Source: DAXETY01 sp051155755
GTDB lineage: Bacteria; Desulfobacterota; Desulfobacteria; Desulfobacterales; SG8-13
NCBI GenBank assembly: GCA_051155755.1
Contig: DAXETY010000082.1
Span: 1-63,170 of the forward strand
Direction of reading: 5' to 3'
Length of the DNA: 63,170 nt
In this document: positions 34,783-43,052 of the stretch, piece after piece
Layout of the letters: every line of letters starts with the position of its first letter
How positions within the stretch are numbered: position 1 is the stretch's first letter
Notes under the pieces: generated by a model
Database searches by the model: none
Seen by the model: only the letters and a program-made list of their open reading frames with translations
Told to the model about the DNA's origin: nothing
Program-made: the position numbers and the translations under genes

Positions 34783-35835
34783 TCAGCCGCACCCTGTCAT
34801 GTTTGTTTTTCCCGGCTGCCGCACGGTTCCGGTCGCTCCGGTGCGGGTCAGCAACCGGCGGGCTTCGCGCACCATCTGGCTGGCATATCCCCACTCATTG
34901 TCATACCAGCTCATGATTTTGACCAGGTCGTCGTCCACCACCTGGGTCATGGTCAAATCCACCACCGAGGCGGCCGGATTTTGAATGACGTCCGAGGAGA
35001 CAATCGGATCCTCGGCAATGTCCAAAATTCCCCGGTAGCGTTCGCCGGCAGCCTCGCGGCGAAACAGACCGTTGAGTTCGTCCACGGTTGTCCGGCGTTC
35101 GGACAGCAGAACGATATCCACCAGGGAGCCGCTGGGGACCGGTCCGCGCACGGCAACACCGTCGAAAATCCCCTTCATTCGGGGCAGGGCTTTGGCCGTG
35201 GCCTGGGCCGCGCCGGTGGAAGTCGGCACGAAATTCGCCGCTGCGGCTCTACCGCGCGTCCACTTGTTGCGCGGGCCGTCCACCAGGGACTGGCTGGCGG
35301 TGTAGGCGTGGATAGTGGTCATGATCGCCTTGCGAATTCCGATTTCCCGATCGACCACTTCCACCACCGGGGCGATGCAATTGGTCGTGCAACTGGCGCA
35401 GGATATTATTTGCGCCTCTTCGTCCGCCCGGTTGACGCCTTGCACCACAAAAGGGATTCCCTCGCTTTTGGCCGGGGCCGAGAGCAGAAGCTGTTTGGCG
35501 CCGGCCTGCAGATGCTTCTGCAGCCCTTCCCGATGCCGAAATACGCCGGTGCATTCAAAAACAAGATCGATCCCCAGTTCCTTCCACGGCAGGTCGGCCG
35601 GGTCCTTTTCGCTGAAGTAGCGGCAGGCGCTGCCGGCGATGCGCAGGGTGTCGCCCTCGTGATCGACCGTGTGCGCAAACCGACGGTATACCGTATCGTA
35701 CCGCAGCAGATAAACGATGTTGTCCAGCGGAATCAGATCGTTCACCGCCACAATTTCCAGATCGGATATATCGGCCAGTATCTTCAGCGTCGCACGACCG
35801 ATTCTCCCCATACCGTTGATTGCCACCTTGGCCAT
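34783..35835 (-). CDS. gap: Glyceraldehyde-3-phosphate dehydrogenase
   Basis: Oxidises glyceraldehyde-3-phosphate with NAD(P) and phosphate in glycolysis, or runs in reverse in gluconeogenesis. The 350-aa protein has the Rossmann motif 'INGMGRIGR', the catalytic Cys149 in 'ASCTTNCIAP', 'HAYTASQSLVDGP', and the C-terminal 'SWYDNEWGYASQM'. It starts at 35835 after AAGGAGG; an upstream in-frame ATG at 35913 is not supported. It is divergent from the DUF488 gene over a 228-bp gap. Confidence 0.95.
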   Translation of the reverse strand: MAKVAINGMGRIGRATLKILADISDLEIVAVNDLIPLDNIVYLLRYDTVYRRFAHTVDHEGDTLRIAGSACRYFSEKDPADLPWKELGIDLVFECTGVFRHREGLQKHLQAGAKQLLLSAPAKSEGIPFVVQGVNRADEEAQIISCASCTTNCIAPVVEVVDREIGIRKAIMTTIHAYTASQSLVDGPRNKWTRGRAAAANFVPTSTGAAQATAKALPRMKGIFDGVAVRGPVPSGSLVDIVLLSERRTTVDELNGLFRREAAGERYRGILDIAEDPIVSSDVIQNPAASVVDLTMTQVVDDDLVKIMSWYDNEWGYASQMVREARRLLTRTGATGTVRQPGKTNMTGCG

Positions 35836-36063
35836 GGCATCCTCCTTGAGTTCTCCGGCCGATCTTCTGAAGTCTTGCGATCCGGACCGGCGTTCAGCAA
35901 TGGAAAATTGCAAATTTGATGGAGCCGAACGAAGTGCTCAATTTGGATAAGAATAACGACACCGGATGTCGCTTTGAATAGTAGATACTCTGTATTTTAG
36001 AGGCGGCGCAGCTGTATCCAGGCACCCTGCGGCCGTTTCGACCAGTGGTCGGAAACCCGCGTT

Positions 36064-36432
36064 ATGATTCGCATCAAACGCATCTACACCGATGCGGAAG
36101 AGAGCGACGGAGAGCGCTATCGGGTCGATCGCATCTGGCTGCGGGGGATTTCCAAAAAACGGGCGCAGTTGACCGGCTGGCTCAAGAAGATCGCCCCCAG
36201 CGAGGACCTGCGCAAGTGGTTCGACCACGATCCGGAGCGCTGGTCGGAATTCAAGCGGCGCCAAAAGCTGGAACTGCGTGCGAAAGAAAAACGCGACGTA
36301 ATTGCATCGCTGGCGGAAACCGCCGCCAACGGTACCGTCACCCTGCTCTATGCAGCCAGGGATCGTCGGCACAATAACGCGATCGTGCTGGCCGAAGTCC
36401 TTGTAAAGCGGCGCCAAACCCGTAGTGATTAG
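36064..36432 (+). CDS. DUF488 family protein
   Basis: A 122-aa cytoplasmic protein with the DUF488 hallmarks 'YRVDRIWLRGISK', 'WFDHDPERWSEFKRR' and 'TLLYAARDRRHNNA'. The family's biochemical function is unknown, and it is often found near stress genes. No clear ribosome-binding site precedes the ATG. It is divergent from GAPDH. The sigma factor gene lies 257 bp downstream on the same strand. Confidence 0.88.
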   Translation: MIRIKRIYTDAEESDGERYRVDRIWLRGISKKRAQLTGWLKKIAPSEDLRKWFDHDPERWSEFKRRQKLELRAKEKRDVIASLAETAANGTVTLLYAARDRRHNNAIVLAEVLVKRRQTRSD

Positions 36433-36689
36433 ATGGAAAAACACGGTAACCGCTTGATACAGGCCGGAATTCAAATACGGCAAAAAATCCCGGCGAATAC
36501 GTACCCGACCCTATTGTTGGATCCCGGTTACTATATCAATGATGAGGACATCGCCGCCGGGAGTTTCGTCGACTTGGCACTCCCCGACGAAAATGCTGTA
36601 ACCGGCGGCTGGTTCTGACCCCGTTTCGCTTTCGGCGCGGTTTTCCGCATCGACGCCGACGGTCCGATTCGATACAAGGAGGTGATCGC

Positions 36690-37562
36690 ATGAATCCATT
36701 GCAGGAAGCCCACGACATGAAACCGCTGAGCATCTATCTGCGCGAAGTCCGCCAGTACGATCTGCTCAGCCGCAAAAAAGAAGAAGAGCTGGCGCGCCGA
36801 TACCGCGAAGAAAACGATCTCAGCGCCGCTCGCAACCTGGTTCAGTCGAACCTGCGCCTGGTGGTTAAAATCGCCCGGGATTTCCGCAACGGCAAAATGA
36901 TCAATCTGGCCGATCTGATCCAGGAAGGCAATCTGGGTCTGGTGCACGCGGTGCGAAAATTCGATCCCGGAAAGAAGGCCAAGTTCTCCTATTATGCCTC
37001 CTTCTGGATCAAGGCGTACATTTTCAAGTTCATTCTGAACAACTGGAGCTATGTGAAAATCGGCACCACCCAAGCGCAGCGGAAACTCTTTTTTAATTTG
37101 AAGAAGACGAAAAACGCCCTGATCAAGGAAGGTCTGCAACCGACACCGGCGCGGATCGCCGCCCGGGTCGGCGTCACCGAAGCAGAGGTCATCCAGATGG
37201 AGCAGCGCATGCAGGGCCGGGACGATTCCCTGAACGAGCCGGTGCGCAGCCGCCTGAACGAGGAACAGATCGACGTGCTGTCCTCCGATGACACGTCCAT
37301 CGAAGACCATGTGGCCGACAAGCAGATGCGCGAACTGGTCAAGCAGAAAGCCCTGCAGTTCAAAAACCGGCTCAACCCCCGAGAAGCCGAGATTTTCGAC
37401 AAGCGGATTTTTGCCAGCCAGCCGATGACCCTCCAAAAACTGGGCGAACGCTACGGCATTTCGCGTGAACGCGTCCGCCAGATCGAAGGCAATATTCTTA
37501 AAAAACTGCGCGATTATTTTAAAGGATCGATTCCGGATTACGAGCTGTATCTGTCCAATTAG
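36690..37562 (+). CDS. rpoH: Alternative sigma factor, RpoH (sigma-32) type
   Basis: A 290-aa group 3 sigma factor expected to direct RNA polymerase to heat-shock-type promoters. Region 2 contains 'LVVKIARDFRNGKMINLADL' and 'FDPGKKAKFSYYASFWIKAY'. The RpoH box 'QRKLFFNLKKTK' starts at Gln130 and separates it from RpoD-type factors. Region 4 ends with the helix-turn-helix 'LGERYGISRERVRQIEGNIL'. The ribosome-binding site AAGGAGGTGATCGC is nearly perfect. FtsH, a classical regulator of RpoH in enterobacteria, is encoded at 11687-13714. A hairpin follows the stop. Confidence 0.88.
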   Translation: MNPLQEAHDMKPLSIYLREVRQYDLLSRKKEEELARRYREENDLSAARNLVQSNLRLVVKIARDFRNGKMINLADLIQEGNLGLVHAVRKFDPGKKAKFSYYASFWIKAYIFKFILNNWSYVKIGTTQAQRKLFFNLKKTKNALIKEGLQPTPARIAARVGVTEAEVIQMEQRMQGRDDSLNEPVRSRLNEEQIDVLSSDDTSIEDHVADKQMRELVKQKALQFKNRLNPREAEIFDKRIFASQPMTLQKLGERYGISRERVRQIEGNILKKLRDYFKGSIPDYELYLSN

Positions 37563-37578
37563 CAAGTGCGCATACTAA

Positions 37579-37604
37579 GCGGGAAAGGCAGGCCTTTCTC
37601 CCGC
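37579..37604. terminator. Hairpin between convergent rpoH-like and CoADR-like genes
   Basis: A GC-rich stem (GCGGGA-AAGG with CCTTTCTCCCGC, 2-nt bulge) with a CAGG loop in the 58-bp gap. Flanking GCAAG/CTTGC can extend the structure. There is no U-tract on either side. Confidence 0.45.
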
Positions 37605-37620
37605 CTTTCCTGCTTGCGGA

Positions 37621-38976
37621 TCAGTATTTTTTGAGAATTTTTCGCACCGCCACCAGTACCGGATCCCAGACCGGCGAAAACGGCGGCGCATAACTCAGGT
37701 CGAGGTGAATCATTTCCGGGACGGTGAATTCGGCCTGCAGGGCGGTGGCCAGAACATCGATACGCTTTACGCCGTCGATATCTCCAACCATCTGACCGCC
37801 GAGCAGCCGTCCGCTGCCTTTTTCCGCCAGGATTTTTACGGCGATGCGGCCGGCGTCCGGATAGTATCCGGTGCGATGAGAACTGACGATGGTTTCGGTT
37901 TCATATTCAAGCCCCAAGGCTTCGATTTCATTTTCCTGCAGACCGGTGCGGGCGACACCGACATCGCAAACTTTGCAAATGGCCGTTCCCAGTGCGCCCG
38001 GATAGGTGGTGTATCCGCCGCCGATATTGATTCCGGCCACCCGCCCCTGCCGATTGGCCACCGTTCCCAGAGCCACGTAGAAGGGCTTCCGGCTGACCAG
38101 ATGAAACGATTCCACACAATCTCCGGCGGCCCAGATCCCCGGGGTCTCGGTCTGCATCCGCGTATTGACCCGGATGCCGTCCTTGAAACCCAGCGGGATG
38201 CCGGCTTCCTGCGCCAGCGTGGTGTTGGGACGCACACCGATCCCCAGAACAGCCAGGTCGGCCGGCAGTTCCCGGCGGCTGGTCGCCACTGCCGTCAGCC
38301 GGCCATTCTGCACTTCGAATCCTTCCAGCGGTTCTTCCAGGTGAAGGGTCACACCGGCGGTCTCCAGCGCTTCGCTCACCCGCTGGGCCATGTCGGCATC
38401 CAGCGTATTCATGACCTGGGCGGCCTGTTCCACCAGTGACACTTCCAGTCCGCGCGCCAGCATGGCTTCGGCCATTTCCAGGCCGATGTACCCGCCGCCG
38501 ACGATCACGGCCCGTCTGGGATTTTCAATTTCCACGTAGCGGCGAATCTTTTCTCCCACCGGCAGTGTGTCGGCCCCGAAAATCCCCTCGGCTTCCACGC
38601 CGGGGACGTCGGGAACCACGGGCCGGGCACCGGTGGCAATCATCAGGTGGTCGTAGGTTTCCTGCCGGCGGCGGCCGTCTTCCCGCCGAACCACATCGAT
38701 ACGGCGGGCGTCCGGGTCGATGCCGATCACCTTGTGATTCGGATGTGCTTCGATGCGTTGTTTTTCGGCAAATTGCTGCGGCGTGCGAGCGATCAGAGCT
38801 TGGGTTTCGTCGACCAGACCGCCGACATAATAGGGAATCCCTCAGGCCGCATAGGAAAACACAGGCCCGTTTTCGAATGCAATAATTTCCAGGTTTTGAT
38901 CGCGGCGCCGTGCCTGCGAAGCCGCGCTCATGCCGGCCGCGTTGCCACCAATCACCACCAAGCGTTCTTTCGCCAT
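37621..38976 (-). CDS. CoA-disulfide-reductase-like flavoenzyme, putative selenoprotein (Sec45)
   Basis: A pyridine-nucleotide disulfide reductase family member. The frame from ATG 38976 to the stop at 37621 is open for 451 residues except for one UGA at codon 45 (38844-38842). The context reads 'FSYAA-UGA-GIPYYVGG', and CoA-disulfide reductases and NADH oxidases have the catalytic Cys exactly there. FAD-binding 'VVIGGNAAGMSAA' (7-19) lies before the UGA; NAD-binding 'VGGGYIGLEMAEAML' and 'IWAAGDCVE' follow. A SECIS-like stem-loop starts 16 nt after the UGA. I call it Sec-containing; a nonsense mutation is the alternative. Starting at 38730 would drop the FAD site. Confidence 0.82.
38809..38844 (-). 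promoter_or_regulatory. UGA codon and bacterial SECIS-like hairpin
   Basis: The feature covers the in-frame UGA (38844-38842) and the stem-loop at 38826-38809. The stem GTCGGC pairs with GTCGAC over 6 bp (one G-U). The apical loop is GGTCTG and begins 21 nt after the UGA. E. coli fdhF, as I recall it, has the same GGUCUG loop beginning 18 nt after its UGA. In the protein this DNA encodes the conserved 'VGGLVD', so the hairpin is compatible with the reading frame. Confidence 0.7.
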
Positions 38977-39018
38977 GCTGCCCCCGTATTCGTCTATGGT
39001 CCAGAGTAATTGAATTGC

Positions 39019-39047
39019 TTGAAAATCTAGTCATTTCCTGATACAGT
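39019..39047 (+). promoter_or_regulatory. Candidate promoter for the PilZ gene
   Basis: TTGAAA (39019-39024) and TACAGT (39042-39047) are 17 bp apart, 5/6 and 4/6 to the sigma70 consensus. They lie 66 bp before the PilZ start in an AT-rich gap. The minus-strand promoter for the CoADR-like gene should lie in the same gap but is not recognisable. Confidence 0.4.
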
Positions 39048-39113
39048 TACTATCACAACCTTCGGAATTCAGGCAATCCTGCAGTTGCGTCTACAACGAA
39101 AGAGAGCAACGCC

Positions 39114-39461
39114 ATGTCCGAATCGGAAGGACCTCCGAGTAACGCCGCCGGGGTCGATCAGCGCGCCGACGCGCGTTTGCCGATCCAAGCCGCCATCACG
39201 TATTTCCCCTTTTCCAGCCAGCGTTCTTTCCACTGCAGTGCAACAGCGTTGAACTACAGTCGCTTTGGGCTCTACTTCGAATCCCCCCATCCGCTCAAAA
39301 TCGGGCAGTACATCTGTATTCGCGTGCGGCAGATCTTCAAAGAAAGCGACTCGGCGGAAATCGCCCACCTCAAAACGCTGACGCTGGCTCAGGTGCGCTG
39401 GTGCGTGGAACTCGGCGAGCCGTTCGAGCCGCGTTTCGGCACCGGGGTAAAATACTGCTGA
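39114..39461 (+). CDS. PilZ-domain protein
   Basis: A 115-aa single-domain protein with the two c-di-GMP-binding motifs of PilZ: the RxxxR-type 'RADARLPIQA' near residue 17, and 'LNYSRFGLYFE' (NxSxxG) near 45. It should bind the second messenger c-di-GMP and act on an unknown partner. It is divergent from the CoADR-like gene and convergent with the zinc-finger gene. The 120-bp gap after it has no clear terminator. Confidence 0.78.
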   Translation: MSESEGPPSNAAGVDQRADARLPIQAAITYFPFSSQRSFHCSATALNYSRFGLYFESPHPLKIGQYICIRVRQIFKESDSAEIAHLKTLTLAQVRWCVELGEPFEPRFGTGVKYC

Positions 39462-39581
39462 ACCGCGCGAAGCTCGTCGGCCGGCTTGGTTCTCCGGCGA
39501 TTCCACCACAGGTTCCGCCTTACGGCCAATGATTGGCGGCGGCCCCCCGGAGATCGGCAGAAGAAGACCCCAGAAATATCC

Positions 39582-40187
39582 TCAGTCCGTTGCCGGCTCA
39601 TAACGGATGCGAATGCGGGCCTTTCCGCGGGCCATTTCGATCCATGCCAGCAAGTTGTGCCGCCGGAAGATTTCACGGGTGTAAGTCGAATCGCGCACCT
39701 TCTGTTGCGGTTTCGGATCGGGACCGAACATCTCGGTGAAAGTGCGCCGCGAATCCTGCGAACGGTCGCGATTGTGGAAGGTCAGCAAATAGCACCGGCG
39801 CTCCCGATCGAAGCGGAAAACAATCATGCGCAGGCAAATGTCGCCTCCCATAATCCGGAGTTCGGCATTTTCCGGCAGCGGCAAATCCACCTCGGGCTCC
39901 ACCATTTTGATGGCTTCGGTCTTTCCATCCAGTTGAAGTTCGAATCGAACCGCAAGGTCTTTGAATTCCACCGGCGTGAGCGGTTCGCCTTTCGCCGGCG
40001 GGGTTTTGCCTTTAAGTCTGCCCTCGACCGATAATCGCTGGGGCGCTTGAAATTCGAGCCGGTGCCCATAGCGTCTGCGGCAGTCCGTGCACTCCTGCAA
40101 ATGCCGTTCGACGGCTTCTTTTTCGGCCGAGTCGAGTTTCCGCCCCGATTGCGACGCCAACTTTTCTTTTACTTCCCGGCAGTCCAT
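39582..40187 (-). CDS. Putative zinc-finger (anti-sigma-like) protein
   Basis: A 201-aa protein with an N-terminal zinc-binding helix pair of the ZAS/anti-sigma type: Cys3, then His29-x3-Cys33-x2-Cys36 ('RHLQECTDCRRRYG'). The rest is a soluble beta-rich domain ('FELQLDGKTEAIKMVEPEVD') with no membrane helix, so it is not a classical membrane anti-sigma factor. No cognate ECF sigma gene is adjacent. The start at 40187 gives MDCREV; a site eight codons upstream (40211) is also possible. Confidence 0.65.
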   Translation of the reverse strand: MDCREVKEKLASQSGRKLDSAEKEAVERHLQECTDCRRRYGHRLEFQAPQRLSVEGRLKGKTPPAKGEPLTPVEFKDLAVRFELQLDGKTEAIKMVEPEVDLPLPENAELRIMGGDICLRMIVFRFDRERRCYLLTFHNRDRSQDSRRTFTEMFGPDPKPQQKVRDSTYTREIFRRHNLLAWIEMARGKARIRIRYEPATD

Positions 40188-40796
40188 ATTCGTTTCACCA
40201 CCATGAATCATTCGAATCGATTCGTTTCGACCGTTTGTACATTCGCGCAGCGCCTGGTCGCCCGGATATCAACACATCGTTTCTTCACGGCCGACCTTGC
40301 ATCCTGTCAATTCCTGGGTCGTATCCGAAATGACCATCAACGCGATTGCAATCACAATTCGGCGCCGTTTTTTTCTACAGCGTGTTTCCACGGTAAAATA
40401 GATCCGGAAAAGCCTTGTTTCGATCCGCTCGATCCCTTATTTCCAGCATGAAAAGGGGGTAATCGGACCCGTACCGAATGTGGGTGCAGTACGACAGGCC
40501 AACGGTCCGGCGGATTTGCGCCGAAGCCGCATTTCGAAAAGTACTTTGTCTCGACCGTCGCATACCCGATTGCGCCAACGATGTCCAAATAACGGACTCT
40601 TTAGACGTCAAATACAGGCCTGACCCCATGGCAGGCGCCCGTTCATCGGTTATGATCAGCATGGTTGAAGTTGAAGCTTCGCAATCGATGGGCGGTACCC
40701 CGTGTCGTGCAATACCCGAACGCCCGGATTCATGGCGACAAAGCCGAACGGGTATCTTCATCCTTTGCAAACAGAATCGAATGCAACGAACCGATC
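40188..40796. other. Long divergent intergenic region
   Basis: 609 bp between the zinc-finger gene (minus) and the GH15-like gene (plus). Small frames here do not resemble proteins. I find no repeat, tRNA or clear promoter. It may hold regulatory sites for both genes or an unrecognised RNA. Confidence 0.35.
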
Positions 40797-43052
40797 ATGA
40801 AACTACATTGGCTTCCCTGGAAATTTCTGATCAAGCGTGCCGCCCGGGCCTACGGAGTTCTCGATCCCTTGACCCTGCTGGCGCGGCTGCGCAAATTTTC
40901 ACAGCCTTCCGAAGTACAGGAGCCGGTGGAGCTGCTGCGGGCCGGGATCGTTTTTCACGCGCGCGGATTGATCAACACCCGTGCCATTCAAAACAACCTC
41001 GACTGGGTGTGGCCCTACTGGGTGGAAAGACAGTTCAATCCGGAGGACGTTTCTTTTCTGCCGCGCGGTTTTGCCTTCAGCCATGTAAACCTGACCCACC
41101 GCAATTGGACGGCGGTCGGACGGCCGGACCTGCCGTTGTACCCCATTGTCGATCCCCGGGGGATGGTGACACCCTTTTACGATGGCTGGTCGCTGGATTT
41201 CTGGCTGATTCCCGACCGCGGAGAACCGATGCTGCCCTCGAGGCTGGCAGATATACACCAGCGTCTGCTTCTCGACCCGGAACCGGCGGTGGAAACGTTT
41301 GTCGACGAAGAAAATTTGCAACTTTTTTGCAGTGTGCGGCTCCCTTCTCAACAGAGCCCTCCGATTCTGATCATCGATCTGCGCTGGCGCATGCAGGCAC
41401 CGGGGCGGCTGGCTTTGGCGCTGCGCCCCTACAACCCGGAAGGGATTCAGTTTATTGAATCGATTACACCCCTGCCCGGAGAACGCGGCCTGAGGATCAA
41501 CGCCGAAGGTGAGATACACTGGAACCGCAATGCCGAAACGGTGGTGTTTTCCAATTATGCCGACGGTGACGTGATTCACCGTCTGGACGGCGAAACAACT
41601 GCAGACGGCATCAAATGCCCGGTGGGCATGGCCACTGCCGCGGCGATGTTTCGTCAATCGGAGGATCGGAACGGACGGTTGGAGGTGCAGATCCCGCTGG
41701 GACCCGACCTGCGGAGACAGAAAGTGCGCCTTTCCGGTGAGTCCGCAAACTGGCATGGGCTGCTGGCGGACGCGGCCCGGCTCCGGATCCCGGACGAACG
41801 CATGCAGTTCCTCTACGAAGCCGCCCTGCGCACACTGGTGCTGCTGTCGGCCGACGATGCGGTTCCCGGGCCTTACACCTATCGTCGGTTCTGGTTCCGG
41901 GACGCATGTTTCATGGTTCACGCCATGCTGTCCGCCGGTTTGTTCGAGCGCTGCCGACGGATTCTGGCCGGCTTTTTCCAGCATCAGGAACGCTCCGGCT
42001 ATTTTCGATCCCAACAGGGCGAGTGGGATTCCAACGGCCAGGTGTTGTGGATCCTGGATCGATTCCAGCAGACCACCGGGGCGGATTTCGAAAACGCCTG
42101 GATGCGGGGTGTGCAAAAGGGTGCCGAGTGGATATGCCGCAAGCGCCGGAGCAACGAAAGATCCGGACCGTATGCTGGGCTTTTCCCCCCCGGCTTCAGC
42201 GCCGAACATTTCGGGCCGAACGATTACTATTACTGGGATGATTTCTGGGGAGCGGCAGGCTTGCAATCCGCCGCCCGGCTTTGCGGCCGTTTCCTGTCCG
42301 AGGAAACCCGGCGGAAATTCGCGCAGGAAGCCGAGGATTTCGAGGCGACCATCGCCGCCACCATCGAGGCGATACCCGATCGCCGCAGTCGAGGCGGCAT
42401 CCCGGCCGCCCCGCTGCGCCGCATGGACTCCGGAGCCGTCGGTTCTCTGGTGGCGGATTATCCGCTGCAAATTACCGCTCCCGGGGATCGACGCATCTTG
42501 AATACGGTGGCATTTTTGATGCAGCATTGCTTTCACGGCGGCGGGTTTTTTCAGGACATGATCCACTCGGGAATCAATGCCTACTTGACCCTTGCCGTGG
42601 CCCAGACACTGTTGCGGGCCGGTGATGACCGCTACCGCGAGCTGATCGAGTCGGTGGCGCGCCTGGCCTCGGATACCGGTCAGTGGCCTGAGGCCATTCA
42701 CCCGCTTACCGAGGGCGGCTGCATGGGGGACGGTCAGCACGGATGGGCGGCGGCTGAATGGGTGGTGGCCATGCGCGCGTTGTTTTTGCGTGAAGAGGGC
42801 CGGCGGTTGCTGATTGGAAGTGGTGTGTTCCCGGAATGGCTGGTGGCGGGAAACGAATTGGAGTTCGGCCCTTCGCCCACCCGCTGGGGACCGGTATCCG
42901 TCCGAATCTCCGTTCAAGATGCCGTTTGCCGGGTTCTCCTGGACGCCCGCTGGCATGACGATGACAATCCGCCCGAAATCGAGATCGCATTACCGGGTTA
43001 TGAACCAACGAAAGTGCGGGAAATCGATGCACCCGTCGAGTTGAAACGATGA
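40797..43052 (+). CDS. Six-hairpin glycosidase-like protein (GH15-related)
   Basis: A 751-aa protein. The C-terminal half has the alpha/alpha-toroid features of GH15-type glucosidases ('YTYRRFWFRDACFMVHAMLS', 'FGPNDYYYWDDFWGAAGLQS', 'GQWPEAIHP'). The N-terminal half is beta-rich and may be a substrate-binding domain ('WTAVGRPDLPLYPIVDPRGM'). No signal peptide is seen, so action on a cytoplasmic glycan is likely. The start at 40797 is where the conserved part begins; the ribosome-binding site is weak. It overlaps the glycosyltransferase gene by 4 bp (ATGA), which suggests a shared polysaccharide or glycolipid. Confidence 0.72.
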   Translation: MKLHWLPWKFLIKRAARAYGVLDPLTLLARLRKFSQPSEVQEPVELLRAGIVFHARGLINTRAIQNNLDWVWPYWVERQFNPEDVSFLPRGFAFSHVNLTHRNWTAVGRPDLPLYPIVDPRGMVTPFYDGWSLDFWLIPDRGEPMLPSRLADIHQRLLLDPEPAVETFVDEENLQLFCSVRLPSQQSPPILIIDLRWRMQAPGRLALALRPYNPEGIQFIESITPLPGERGLRINAEGEIHWNRNAETVVFSNYADGDVIHRLDGETTADGIKCPVGMATAAAMFRQSEDRNGRLEVQIPLGPDLRRQKVRLSGESANWHGLLADAARLRIPDERMQFLYEAALRTLVLLSADDAVPGPYTYRRFWFRDACFMVHAMLSAGLFERCRRILAGFFQHQERSGYFRSQQGEWDSNGQVLWILDRFQQTTGADFENAWMRGVQKGAEWICRKRRSNERSGPYAGLFPPGFSAEHFGPNDYYYWDDFWGAAGLQSAARLCGRFLSEETRRKFAQEAEDFEATIAATIEAIPDRRSRGGIPAAPLRRMDSGAVGSLVADYPLQITAPGDRRILNTVAFLMQHCFHGGGFFQDMIHSGINAYLTLAVAQTLLRAGDDRYRELIESVARLASDTGQWPEAIHPLTEGGCMGDGQHGWAAAEWVVAMRALFLREEGRRLLIGSGVFPEWLVAGNELEFGPSPTRWGPVSVRISVQDAVCRVLLDARWHDDDNPPEIEIALPGYEPTKVREIDAPVELKR

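Noticed and set aside
36433..36618. 61-codon frame directly after the DUF488 stop
   Set aside because: Starts right at the previous stop without its own site, shows no motif, and ends before the strong rpoH ribosome-binding site.
37621..38730. Gene start at 38730 for the CoADR-like protein
   Set aside because: It would remove the FAD-binding N-terminus and active site; the frame upstream is homologous and interrupted only by the UGA.
40899..42956. 685-codon minus-strand frame opposite the GH15-like gene
   Set aside because: No domain pattern; the plus-strand gene carries clear toroid motifs and an ATGA junction with its neighbour.
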